From Enterovibrio qingdaonensis (GTDB taxonomy: Bacteria; Pseudomonadota; Gammaproteobacteria; Enterobacterales; Vibrionaceae), in NCBI RefSeq assembly GCF_028683135.1, contig NZ_JAJUBB010000008.1, positions 62,001 to 126,000 on the forward strand: DNA of 64,000 nt. The letters run 5' to 3'. Below the pieces are notes generated by a model that searched no databases, was not told the DNA's origin, and saw only the letters and a program-made list of their open reading frames with translations. Both the position numbers and the translations under genes were made by a program. Below are positions 26,615 through 35,354 of this stretch, piece by piece (positions within the stretch are counted from its first letter, which is position 1; each line of letters begins with the position of its first letter).

Positions 26615-28948
26615 TTAGTTTCGCTTTGCTTTGGCAAACGCGTCCGCAAATGCACCGCCAAAGGCTGATTGGTTTCCACCGCGATTGTCGCGACTACCTT
26701 TGTCCTTGCCAGAAAAGCTGCGTTCTTGATTGCGAGCAGGGCGAGACTCACGAGTCGGTTTATTGTCTGCTCCAGGCTCATCGGTAAGGCGCATTGATAG
26801 TGCGATACGCTTGCGCTGTAAGTCCACTTCCATCACTTTGACTTTCACCACGTCACCAGCCTTCACCACTTCGCGTGGGTCAGAGATGAATTTGTCGGAA
26901 AGTGCTGATATGTGCACCAAACCATCTTGGTGAACGCCAATATCAACAAACGCACCGAATGCGGTCACGTTGGTGATTGAGCCTTCCAGCACCATGCCTG
27001 GTATCAGGTCTTTCACTTCGTTGACGCCTTCTGCAAAGGTCGCAGTCTTAAATTCAGGGCGAGGGTCGCGACCTGGCTTGGCAAGCTCAGAAAGAATGTC
27101 CGTCACCGTTGGGATACCAAAGGTATCGTCGGCATAATCTGCCGCTTTCAAACCGCGCAGGAAGTCGTGGTTGCCAATCATTGCATCGACACCCTTGCCA
27201 GATTGTTCGGCAATACGCTTAACGACAGGGTAGGCTTCTGGGTGAACAGATGAGCCATCTAGTGGGTTCTTGCCATTCATCACGCGCAGGAATCCCGCAC
27301 ATTGTTCAAAGGCTTTAGGGCCAAGGCGTGGCACCTTAAGCAAGGTTTTGCGGTCTCCAAATCGACCATTCTCATCACGGAATGCCACAATGTTGGCGGC
27401 CATGGTGGTTGAAAGGCCTGCAACACGGGTCAGCAGAGCCGCTGAAGCACTGTTAACGTCAACGCCGACGGCGTTTACACAGTCTTCGACCACGGCATCC
27501 AGACGTTTTGCGAGTTGGCTTTGGCTAACGTCGTGCTGGTACTGACCCACACCGATAGATTTCGGATCGATTTTCACCAACTCTGCCAGCGGATCTTGCA
27601 GGCGACGCGCGATAGACACCGCGCCACGCAGTGACACGTCTAGCCCTGGAAACTCAGCAGCAGCGAGCTCAGACGCTGAGTAAACGGATGCACCGGCCTC
27701 ACTCACCATGACGGTTTGAATTTTTTCACCCGCGTCTTTAAGCATGCCCGCGACAAACGCATCAGTTTCGCGCGAAGCGGTGCCGTTGCCAATCGCAATC
27801 AAATCCACGCCGTGCTTTTTCACCAGTGCCATCACCACGCGCGCCGACTCTGCAATCTTGTTCTGTGGTGGCGTTGGGTAGATGGTGGCGGTATCCAGCA
27901 GCTTACCCGTGTTGTCGACTACCGCGACCTTACAGCCCGTACGTAAACCCGGGTCGATACCCAAGGTGCAACGCGGGCCAGCAGGGGCTGCCATCAGTAA
28001 GTCTTTCAGGTTGTCCGCAAACACTTTGATTGCGTCGGTCTCGGCGATTTCACGCAAATTGCCCATCAACTCGGTTTCCATGTGCATCAAGATTTTGATA
28101 CGCCATGCAAAGCTGACAACTTGCTTACGCCACTTATCTGCTGCTGCAGAACCCAAAGAGATGCCGTAATGGTTGGTAATGATTGTTTCGCAGTAGGAGC
28201 CCGTAACACCTTCTTCCTGACCAGGATCGGCGTTCAGTGACAGCTGCAATATGCCTTCGTTGCGGCCACGGAACATAGCCAGTGCGCGGTGAGACGGTAC
28301 TTTGCTCAGCAATTCATCATGTTCAAAGTAGTCTTTAAATTTCGCCCCTTCGTTTTCTTTACCAGACACAACACGGGATTGGATTTGTGCTTGTTGGTTG
28401 AGGTGACGACGGATTTTATCCAACAGTGCAGCGTCTTCTGCAAATTGCTCCATCAAAATCGCACGTGCACCGTCCAAAACAGCCTTAATGTCAGCAAAGC
28501 CTGCGTCGACGTTTAGGTATTTTTCGGCTTCGTTTTCTGGCTCATGATCCGGCTGCTCCCAAAGAAGTGCCGCCAATGGCGCAATGCCTGCTTCGATAGC
28601 AATTTGACCTTTAGTGCGACGCTTAGGTTTGTAGGGCAGGTATAAATCTTCGAGACGGTTTTTGCTGTCTGCATCAAGGATGTCTTTTTTCAGCAAATCG
28701 GTCAGTTTGCCTTGCTCATCGATGGACTTCAGGATCACCTGACGGCGGTCTTCTAACTCACGCAGATAGCCTAAACGCGATTCCAGATTACGCAGTTGGG
28801 TGTCGTCGAGGCCGTTGGTGACCTCTTTACGGTAACGCGCGATAAAAGGGACGGTATTGCCGTCATCGAGCAAATTTACTGCAGAAGTGACTTGCGCTTC
28901 GCGGACATTCAACTCGGTCGCGATTTGTTGATAGATAGAATTAGTCAT
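26615..28948 (-). CDS. tex: RNA-binding transcriptional accessory protein Tex
   Basis: A 777-residue nucleic-acid-binding protein that affects transcription and stress tolerance. The order is an N-terminal helical region, a YqgF/RNase H-like domain ([16 protein letters not shown], about 335-350), helix-hairpin-helix DNA-binding motifs ([15 protein letters not shown]) and a C-terminal S1 domain ([34 protein letters not shown]). A basic, Arg/Gly-rich tail ends the protein. It lies downstream of greB on the same strand. Confidence 0.95.
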   Translation of the reverse strand: MTNSIYQQIATELNVREAQVTSAVNLLDDGNTVPFIARYRKEVTNGLDDTQLRNLESRLGYLRELEDRRQVILKSIDEQGKLTDLLKKDILDADSKNRLEDLYLPYKPKRRTKGQIAIEAGIAPLAALLWEQPDHEPENEAEKYLNVDAGFADIKAVLDGARAILMEQFAEDAALLDKIRRHLNQQAQIQSRVVSGKENEGAKFKDYFEHDELLSKVPSHRALAMFRGRNEGILQLSLNADPGQEEGVTGSYCETIITNHYGISLGSAAADKWRKQVVSFAWRIKILMHMETELMGNLREIAETDAIKVFADNLKDLLMAAPAGPRCTLGIDPGLRTGCKVAVVDNTGKLLDTATIYPTPPQNKIAESARVVMALVKKHGVDLIAIGNGTASRETDAFVAGMLKDAGEKIQTVMVSEAGASVYSASELAAAEFPGLDVSLRGAVSIARRLQDPLAELVKIDPKSIGVGQYQHDVSQSQLAKRLDAVVEDCVNAVGVDVNSASAALLTRVAGLSTTMAANIVAFRDENGRFGDRKTLLKVPRLGPKAFEQCAGFLRVMNGKNPLDGSSVHPEAYPVVKRIAEQSGKGVDAMIGNHDFLRGLKAADYADDTFGIPTVTDILSELAKPGRDPRPEFKTATFAEGVNEVKDLIPGMVLEGSITNVTAFGAFVDIGVHQDGLVHISALSDKFISDPREVVKAGDVVKVKVMEVDLQRKRIALSMRLTDEPGADNKPTRESRPARNQERSFSGKDKGSRDNRGGNQSAFGGAFADAFAKAKRN

Positions 28949-28964
28949 GATGTTCCTTTACGTG

Positions 28965-28990
28965 ACACCTCGCCTTAGACGGCGCGGTGT
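28965..28990 (-). repeat. Hairpin between greB and tex
   Basis: ACACC-T-CGCC and GGCG-C-GGTGT are imperfect inverted arms starting at the greB stop codon. No T run follows on the minus strand, so it is more likely a stabilising hairpin than a terminator. Confidence 0.4.
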
Positions 28991-29475
28991 TAAAGTTCGT
29001 CTTGTTGATAGGTGATGGTATTGATGTACCAGACCTTTGGCCCTTCCGGTGTGTTCACCACGGCTTCGTCATCCACTTCTTTTTTAATCAGGGCGCGAGC
29101 CATTGGGCTATCAATAGAGATGTAATCTTTGCGGCCGTAGATTTCGTCTGGCCCGACGATGCGGAATGTGAGGGTGTCGCCGTCTTCGTTTTCAATATCC
29201 ACCCAGGCCCCAAAGAACACCTTGCCATCTTGTTGTGGGTTGTAGTCGACGACACGAAGAATTTCGAGACGCTTTCGCAAGTAGCGCACTCGGCGGTCGA
29301 TTTCTCTCAACAAGCGTTTATTGTATGTGTAATCGGCATTCTCGGAGCGGTCGCCCAGACTTGCAGCCCAAGAGACAATCTTGGTGATTTCAGGACGTCG
29401 CTCTTTCCAGAGGTAGTCGAGCTCTTGCTTGAGTTTGTTATAGCCTTCTCGGGTGACCAAGTCGGTTTTCTTCAT
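28990..29475 (-). CDS. greB: Transcription elongation factor GreB
   Basis: Rescues backtracked RNA polymerase by stimulating transcript cleavage. The 161-residue protein has the N-terminal coiled coil with acidic tip (YNKLKQELDYLWKERRPEI ... DRSENADYTYNKRLL) and a C-terminal FKBP-like domain with ARALIKKEVDDEAVV and the family-specific WYINTITY end. The basic residues and length favour GreB over GreA. It is divergent from ompR across 309 bases. Confidence 0.95.
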   Translation of the reverse strand: MKKTDLVTREGYNKLKQELDYLWKERRPEITKIVSWAASLGDRSENADYTYNKRLLREIDRRVRYLRKRLEILRVVDYNPQQDGKVFFGAWVDIENEDGDTLTFRIVGPDEIYGRKDYISIDSPMARALIKKEVDDEAVVNTPEGPKVWYINTITYQQDEL

Positions 29476-29784
29476 TACGTTTTCCGAGGATGAATGTCAT
29501 TTTCGACACGTGTTATAACCGCTTTGGCGCGCGGATTAAAGGGAACAGACACGGCAACGTTAACCCGGTATATGAAATGGATTGTTGATCACCACATCTA
29601 GGAGTATAAAACGGAGGACGCGAACCCGTTACAACTCGTAACAGTTTTTGGTAGCGCAGACGGTAACTCTGATGTTTCATAGCATGGTGAGGCTATACAA
29701 TCGACGATATACCCAAGCAACTTGGCGATGTCAGGTGTGAGGTTGTTTGGGTATATAACTGCCGTCAGATGAGAAAGGTTAGTC
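29476..29784. other. greB-ompR intergenic region
   Basis: This 309-base gap contains no gene. TACAAT at 29696-29701 is a possible ompR -10 element, but no good -35 was found. The last part holds the ATATACCC inverted repeat at 29707-29756, which would lie in the ompR leader. Nothing else was recognised. Confidence 0.45.
29707..29756. repeat. Imperfect palindrome with ATATACCCAA ends upstream of ompR
   Basis: The left arm 29707-29721 (ATATACCCAAGCAAC) pairs with the right arm 29742-29756 (GTTGTTTGGGTATAT) at 14 of 15 positions, across a 20-base spacer. The same ATACCC/GGGTAT ends recur near 35257 and at 38567-38637. It ends 28 bases before ompR. It looks like a dispersed non-coding repeat family. 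Confidence 0.7.
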
Positions 29785-30501
29785 ATGCAAGAAAATTACA
29801 AGATCCTGGTTGTTGATGATGATATGCGTTTGCGCTCGTTGCTGGAGCGTTATTTGTCTGAGCAAGGTTTTCAGGTTCGCAGTGTGGCGAATGCTGAGCA
29901 GATGGACCGCTTGCTGGCACGCGAAAATTTCCACCTGATGGTGTTGGATTTGATGCTGCCGGGTGAAGATGGCTTGTCGATTTGCCGCCGTTTACGTCAG
30001 GCAAATAACCAGCTTCCAATTCTGATGCTGACGGCCAAAGGTGACGAGATCGACCGTATTGTGGGTTTGGAAGTGGGTGCGGATGATTACCTACCAAAAC
30101 CGTTTAACCCTCGTGAGTTGCTAGCACGTATCCGTGCAGTGCTGCGTCGTCAAACGATCGAAGCACCTGGTGCGCCATCAAGCGAAGAAAAAATCGTTGA
30201 ATTTGGTCAGTTCCGTTTGAATCTGGGTACCCGCGAAATGTTCCGTAACGACGAGCCACTGACACTGACGTCAGGCGAGTTTGCGGTACTGAAAGCACTG
30301 GTGACCAATGCGCGAGAGCCAATGTCTCGCGACAAGCTAATGAACATGGCGCGTGGCCGTGAGTATTCCGCGATGGAGCGTTCAATTGACGTTCAAATTT
30401 CGCGACTTCGCCGCATGATTGAAGAAGATCCGAGTAAACCGCGTTATATTCAGACCGTTTGGGGTCTGGGTTATGTGTTCGTTCCTGACGGGGAAGCATA
30501 A
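29785..30501 (+). CDS. ompR: Two-component response regulator OmpR
   Basis: Responds to EnvZ phosphorylation in osmotic and acid adaptation and controls porin genes. The 238-residue protein has a receiver domain with acidic pocket DDD (11-13), phospho-acceptor Asp55 in VLDLMLPGEDG and Lys in YLPKPFNPREL, then a winged-helix domain with LTSGEFAVLKALVTNAREPMSRDKL and RSIDVQISRLRRMIE. envZ begins three bases after its stop, as in enterobacteria. Confidence 0.97.
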   Translation: MQENYKILVVDDDMRLRSLLERYLSEQGFQVRSVANAEQMDRLLARENFHLMVLDLMLPGEDGLSICRRLRQANNQLPILMLTAKGDEIDRIVGLEVGADDYLPKPFNPRELLARIRAVLRRQTIEAPGAPSSEEKIVEFGQFRLNLGTREMFRNDEPLTLTSGEFAVLKALVTNAREPMSRDKLMNMARGREYSAMERSIDVQISRLRRMIEEDPSKPRYIQTVWGLGYVFVPDGEA

Positions 30502-30504
30502 TTC

Positions 30505-31851
30505 ATGCGCTTTTCCCCACGAAGTAACTTCGCGCGTACACTCGTGGTTCTGGCTGGCTTGCTTATCGCCAGCCAGATATTCTCCTACCTGACCATCCTC
30601 AATTACGCCCTTCTGCCAAGTATTAAACAGTTCAATAAGATACTGGCACATGAAATATCCGTGATTTTGGAAGATAACGTCACGCTGGGTGATGGCAAGG
30701 TGTACCACCTTGATGAAGCCTTACGTCGTCAATTGTTGGCGAAGCTTGGTGTCACACTGCATGAGGCGTCAGAGCCTGATGTGATGCATGAGTTTGACCA
30801 AGCTGCCACGATCGACCTACTCAGCGAAGACATGACAGAAAAGCTGAATGCGCCAACTGAAGCGCGTATCAGTTTGGATGACAAGAGTTACGTTCTCTGG
30901 CTTGAAAGCAAAGCCTTTCCGGGGCTTGTGATGCGCATTCCGCTGTCGGAATTGCATCAGGATGATTTCCAACCGCTATTTTTGTACTCCATGGTGATTG
31001 CACTCATGGTGATTGGCGGCGGCTGGATGTTTATTAAGATGCAGAACCGTCCACTTGCGGTATTGGAAAAAGCGGCATTGGATGTGGGACGGGGCACTTT
31101 TCCGCCACCGTTACCCGAGCGAGGAGCCTCTGATATCCGCGCCGTGACCAAAGCATTTAATCAGATGAGTGAAGGTATTCGTAAGCTTGAAGAAGACCGC
31201 GCACTTCTGATGGCGGGGGTCAGCCACGACTTGCGCACACCACTAACGCGTATTCGCCTTGCGACCGAGATGATGTCTCCGGAAGACAGCTATCTCGCTG
31301 ACAGCATGATTAAGGACACGGAAGAGTGTAACGAAATCATCAACCAATTCATGGATTATCTGCGATCAGTTCAGTTGCAGGACATGGATCAGATTGATTT
31401 AAATGCGTTAGTGGATGATGTCTCCGTTGCTGATGGTGCGACGGGCCATGAGTTAGAACTCAGTAAAGGTGAGCTCATCGGCGAGCTTGAAGCCAATGAA
31501 GTGGCGATCCGCCGCGCTGTGACGAACTTAGTCGTGAATGCTGTTCGCTATGGTGGTGGCTGGGTGAAAATCAGCACTGGTAGTACGGCAGACAGACGTC
31601 ATCAATGGATTGCGGTTGAGGACAATGGTCCGGGAATTGCTCCCGATCAGGTCGAGACAGTCTTGCAGCCCTTCACTCGCGGTGATACCGCACGTGGCAG
31701 TGAAGGTACGGGGTTGGGCCTTGCCATTGTGAAGCGCATAGTTGAACAACACAAAGGTGCGCTTCGACTGACGCAACGCTCTGAAGGTGGTTTGCGTGCG
31801 CAAATTGTCTTACCGACGAAGAGAAAATCGCCGCGTAATAGCCGCCACTAG
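30505..31851 (+). CDS. envZ: Osmosensor histidine kinase EnvZ
   Basis: An inner-membrane sensor that phosphorylates and dephosphorylates OmpR. The 448-residue protein has two membrane segments (about 12-34 and 159-178), a periplasmic domain between them, a HAMP region with [14 protein letters not shown], the H-box [14 protein letters not shown] with His241, and N, G1 and G2 boxes ([31 protein letters not shown]). Layout and length match E. coli EnvZ. It is cotranscribed with ompR. Confidence 0.96.
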   Translation: MRFSPRSNFARTLVVLAGLLIASQIFSYLTILNYALLPSIKQFNKILAHEISVILEDNVTLGDGKVYHLDEALRRQLLAKLGVTLHEASEPDVMHEFDQAATIDLLSEDMTEKLNAPTEARISLDDKSYVLWLESKAFPGLVMRIPLSELHQDDFQPLFLYSMVIALMVIGGGWMFIKMQNRPLAVLEKAALDVGRGTFPPPLPERGASDIRAVTKAFNQMSEGIRKLEEDRALLMAGVSHDLRTPLTRIRLATEMMSPEDSYLADSMIKDTEECNEIINQFMDYLRSVQLQDMDQIDLNALVDDVSVADGATGHELELSKGELIGELEANEVAIRRAVTNLVVNAVRYGGGWVKISTGSTADRRHQWIAVEDNGPGIAPDQVETVLQPFTRGDTARGSEGTGLGLAIVKRIVEQHKGALRLTQRSEGGLRAQIVLPTKRKSPRNSRH

Positions 31852-31871
31852 GTTTATTACTCACCCCACTG

Positions 31872-31900
31872 AAAAAGCAGGCCATTGGTCTGCTTTTTTT
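31872..31900 (+). terminator. Terminator of ompR-envZ
   Basis: AAAAAGCAG and CTGCTTTTT are the arms, with an inner GCC/GGT extension, followed by a longer T run. Confidence 0.9.
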
Positions 31901-32001
31901 CTGCCTATCAAAATTGAGAAAAAATCCCGCGCTATTTTTGTCTCATTTGTGAGTCATCTGCTAATACTGTAATAAAGCTCCAATACAGCAGGGATGAAAA
32001 C

Positions 32002-32379
32002 ATGAAAGTGGTAATCGATCCGCAGGACCCATCACCCAAGTTTCGTCAACTGATCACACAAATCCAACGACAGATAGTTGCAGGCACCTTGATGCCGGGC
32101 GAAAAGCTGACTTCTGTTAGAAAGTTAGCGGTAGAGCTGAATATCAACCCTATGACCATTTCTCGTTGCTATCAAATCATGGAAAAGTTGGGATGGCTTG
32201 AGCGTCGACGGGGTATTGGGATGATTGTTGCTCGTGAAGGCCTCAACGACAGAATGGAAGACCGATTTGGTTTTGTTGAGTCCAAGCTGAAAACGCTGAT
32301 CACCGACGCGAAAGAGGTAGGGTATAGCCGCTCTGAAGTGATGGCATTGGTCATGCAATACTGGGAAGAAGAAGAGTAA
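32002..32379 (+). CDS. GntR family regulator, YtrA/YhcF-like
   Basis: A 125-residue regulator with an N-terminal winged helix (SPKFRQLITQIQRQIVAGTLMPGEKLTSVRKLAVELNINPMTISRCYQIMEKLGWL) and only a short C-terminal helical part for dimerisation, the YtrA-type layout. Such proteins usually precede ABC transporter genes that they repress, but here the next gene is recG on the other strand and no transporter is nearby. ATG 32002 follows AGGGATG. The effector and targets are unknown. Confidence 0.82.
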   Translation: MKVVIDPQDPSPKFRQLITQIQRQIVAGTLMPGEKLTSVRKLAVELNINPMTISRCYQIMEKLGWLERRRGIGMIVAREGLNDRMEDRFGFVESKLKTLITDAKEVGYSRSEVMALVMQYWEEEE

Positions 32380-32424
32380 CGGAGATACGCACCATGCGAT
32401 GATGCATATCTCAACGTCGAGGTA

Positions 32425-34506
32425 TCAGGCGTTGCTGTATCTGTCTTTGTTGCCCAGCCAACGTTCAATAATGGCTTTGGCATTTTCGGGATAGCTTTGG
32501 TGAAGGTACAACGCCAATTTTTGCACCTCAGGGATCATTTTCTGATCGCGCACCAGATCGGCGATTTTAAATTCGGCCATGCCCGTTTGCTTGGTGCCCA
32601 GTAATTCCCCTGGACCGCGAATTTCCAAATCTCGCTGCGCAATCACGAAACCGTCACTGCTTTCACGCAGTACGCCCAATCGCTGGGTTGCGGTTTTAGA
32701 CAGCGGCGCGTGATACAACAAAACACAATGGCTCGCGACTGAACCTCGTCCCACTCGTCCTCGAAGCTGGTGAAGCTGTGCAAGGCCCAAGCGTTCCGGG
32801 TTTTCGATGATCATCAGGCTGGCGTTAGGAACATCTACCCCCACCTCAATCACTGTAGTAGCAACAAGCAGGTGTAATTCGCCGGATTTGAATGCCTGCA
32901 TCACGGCCTGCTTTTCCGCTGCTTTCATTCGACCATGCACCAAGCCAATGTTGAGGTCGGGCAGGGCGCGGGACAAATCATCCGCAGTTTCTGCGGCGGC
33001 TTGCGCCTCCAGCACTTCTGATTCATCAATCAATGTACACACCCAGTAGGCCTGACGGCCTTCTTCTAAGCAAGAGGCATGAACGCGGTTGATAATGTCG
33101 ATACGGCGGGTATCCGGCACGGCAACAGTCTGAATAGGCGTTCGTCCGGGCGGAAGTTCATCGATAATCGAGGTATCTAAATCTGCGTATGCCGTCATGG
33201 CGAGGGTACGCGGGATCGGTGTCGCTGTCATGATGAGTTGATGCGGGTGGACACCTTGTTTCATGCCTTTTTCGCGAAGCTCTAAACGCTGGTGGACACC
33301 GAAACGGTGCTGTTCATCAATGATGACTAAGGCAAGTTTGTCGAATTCGACGTGTTTTTGGAACAGGGCGTGGGTGCCGACCACCATTTTGGCTTCGCCA
33401 CTGGCAATCTTGGCTAGCTCTGCTTCTTTGGCTTTTCCGGTGAGCTTGCCCGCCAGCCAGCCGACGGAAATCCCTAGAGGTTCCAGCCAGTTAGCAAAAT
33501 TGATGGAATGCTGCTCTGCGAGAAGCTCGGTCGGTGCCATCAAGGCAACTTGATAGCCCTGCTCGATGGCTTGTAATGCTGACAGCGCAGCCACTAAGGT
33601 TTTACCTGAGCCTACATCGCCCTGCACCAATCGCATCATGGGCTTGCTTAACCCCATGTCGCGCTCGATTTCAGCGACCACGCGAGATTGTGCCCCAGTT
33701 GGACTGAAGGGGAGAGATGCCAATAACTTCGGCTTCAAGTCAGTGGATGGCGGCAAAGAATAGGTGGGATCTTGCTGTAGCTTGCTACGCACGGCGAGCA
33801 TCGACAGGTTTTGCGCCAATAACTCTTCGAGAATTAATCGCTTTTGCGCGGGGTGTTCACCCGCTTCCAACTGCGTGACAGAGATATCTGGTGTTGGGCG
33901 GTGCAAAATTTTCAACGCATCGCGCAGGGTAATTTGTTTGTTATACAAGCCGTCGGGCAGTAATTCCTGAACGGCTGCGCCATCGAGGAGTGCCAATGCT
34001 TGATCCGTCAGACTTCGAAGTGTCAGTTGGCGCAAGCCTTCCGTTGTAGGGTATACGGGCGTCAGGGTTTCTTCTAATGCCAATTCGGTAGGCTCGGAAA
34101 ACACCTTGTATTCGGGATGAATGATTTCCAATCCCCCCTGACCACGCTTGATTTCCCCATAGGCTTTAACACGCTTACCTTGTTCGAGGCTGTTTTTCAT
34201 TGCGGCATTGAAATTGAAAAAACGCAGGGTCAACGAGCCGTTGCCATCGGTAATCTTCACGGTCAGCATACGGCGGCGGCCAAAGGTGGTGTTATTACTG
34301 ACGACTTCGCCTTCAACCGTTGCATGTTGGCCCGGCATCAAGCTCATGATGGGCCAGATACGGGTTCGGTCTTCGTAGCGATAGGGGAGATGAAACAATA
34401 AATCTTGGACCGTAAACAGGCCCAGTTTTTCTAGCTTCTCAGCCATTTTTCCACCGACACCTGTCAGTGACGTGACGGAAACGGCGTCTAACATTGAAGC
34501 GCGCAT
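32425..34506 (-). CDS. recG: ATP-dependent DNA helicase RecG
   Basis: Remodels stalled forks, Holliday junctions and R-loops. The 693-residue protein has the N-terminal wedge/OB domain (PGQHATVEGEV, LTLRFFNFNAAMKNSL), Walker A GDVGSGKT, DEQH box (IIDEQHRFGVHQR), motif III TATPIPRTLAMT and the C-terminal helicase motifs TTVIEVGVDVPNAS and QLRGRVGRG. It ends with the RYSNA tail known from E. coli RecG. It lies downstream of trmH in a same-strand run from gmk. Confidence 0.97.
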   Translation of the reverse strand: MRASMLDAVSVTSLTGVGGKMAEKLEKLGLFTVQDLLFHLPYRYEDRTRIWPIMSLMPGQHATVEGEVVSNNTTFGRRRMLTVKITDGNGSLTLRFFNFNAAMKNSLEQGKRVKAYGEIKRGQGGLEIIHPEYKVFSEPTELALEETLTPVYPTTEGLRQLTLRSLTDQALALLDGAAVQELLPDGLYNKQITLRDALKILHRPTPDISVTQLEAGEHPAQKRLILEELLAQNLSMLAVRSKLQQDPTYSLPPSTDLKPKLLASLPFSPTGAQSRVVAEIERDMGLSKPMMRLVQGDVGSGKTLVAALSALQAIEQGYQVALMAPTELLAEQHSINFANWLEPLGISVGWLAGKLTGKAKEAELAKIASGEAKMVVGTHALFQKHVEFDKLALVIIDEQHRFGVHQRLELREKGMKQGVHPHQLIMTATPIPRTLAMTAYADLDTSIIDELPPGRTPIQTVAVPDTRRIDIINRVHASCLEEGRQAYWVCTLIDESEVLEAQAAAETADDLSRALPDLNIGLVHGRMKAAEKQAVMQAFKSGELHLLVATTVIEVGVDVPNASLMIIENPERLGLAQLHQLRGRVGRGSVASHCVLLYHAPLSKTATQRLGVLRESSDGFVIAQRDLEIRGPGELLGTKQTGMAEFKIADLVRDQKMIPEVQKLALYLHQSYPENAKAIIERWLGNKDRYSNA

Positions 34507-34544
34507 GGCGTTCTCATCTCTCCTAAATCAATACGGCGACAGTC

Positions 34545-35237
34545 TTATTTAGCTGCCTGCATTTTTGCCCACCAAGCTTCGTCTGCCACGATTTGGCCTT
34601 CATCATCCAAATCGGGGTAAGGCAAGCCTTTACGTTTTGCCACTTTCGCCAGAACAGGGTGACCTCGCTCGAAGATGATGCGGCCTACTTCATCTTGAGG
34701 GATCAGGGTGCGTGTACGTTGATACATGCCTGCGTTTTGACGTTGACGTTGCGCTTCGTAAAGAATTAAAGCACTGGCAACCGATACATTCAGCGACTGT
34801 ACCATACCTAACATGGGAATGATGATGTCTTGATCTGCCAATTCAAGTGCTTGCTTGCTGATCCCCGTTTTTTCTTGGCCCATAACAATCGCGGTGGGTT
34901 TGGTGTAATCAATGTCACGAAAGTCGACGGCGGTGTCAGACAGGTTAGTCACAAGAATCTGCATGCCTTTTTCTTTTAACATGGTAAAGGCGTCGGGTGT
35001 GTTGTCATGAGTGACGACATCAACCCAGTTTCGTGCGCCCGCTGACGTGCCGCCTAAGGTGCGCATTTTGCTGTTTTTGGGCCATACCGCGTGTACCTGA
35101 TGTACACCGACAGCATCGGCAGTACGTATGATGGCCGAAATGTTGTTTGGCTTATGGACTTCTTCCATGCACACAGTAAGGTCCGGTTGACGGGTCGCCA
35201 ACACTTCGTGAATGCGTGCAAAACGTTCTGGTGTCAT
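34545..35237 (-). CDS. trmH: tRNA (guanosine-18-2'-O)-methyltransferase TrmH
   Basis: Methylates the ribose of G18 in the tRNA D-loop using S-adenosylmethionine. The 230-residue SPOUT protein has motif 1 (NISAIIRTADAVGVHQVH), motif 2 (AIVMGQEKTGIS) and motif 3 (IPMLGMVQSLNVSVASALILYEAQRQ), the trefoil-knot cofactor site. A C-terminal extension (EVGRIIFERGHPVLAK) is typical of this subgroup. Position between recG and spoT matches E. coli. Confidence 0.95.
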   Translation of the reverse strand: MTPERFARIHEVLATRQPDLTVCMEEVHKPNNISAIIRTADAVGVHQVHAVWPKNSKMRTLGGTSAGARNWVDVVTHDNTPDAFTMLKEKGMQILVTNLSDTAVDFRDIDYTKPTAIVMGQEKTGISKQALELADQDIIIPMLGMVQSLNVSVASALILYEAQRQRQNAGMYQRTRTLIPQDEVGRIIFERGHPVLAKVAKRKGLPYPDLDDEGQIVADEAWWAKMQAAK

Positions 35238-35303
35238 GGTGTTTTTTCTCGTTTAAATACCCAAGCTATTCGACGGTGCTTGAATCTTGGATTCTTCAGT
35301 ATG

Positions 35304-35329
35304 AAAACGCCCGCAATAAAGCGGGCGTT
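35304..35329 (-). terminator. Terminator of spoT operon
   Basis: AACGCCCGC (35306-35314) and GCGGGCGTT (35321-35329) form a perfect 9-bp stem. On the minus strand it is followed by TTTT and lies 25 bases after the spoT stop, separating spoT from trmH. A single ATACCCAAG element (35257-35265) lies between this and the trmH start. Confidence 0.82.
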
Positions 35330-35354
35330 GAACATTGTTGCCTAAGCGACAGAA

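Noticed and set aside
28987-29493. 168-codon open frame on the plus strand opposite greB
   Set aside because: It is the complement of a well-supported gene; hydrophobic stretches come from the reversed GreB codons.
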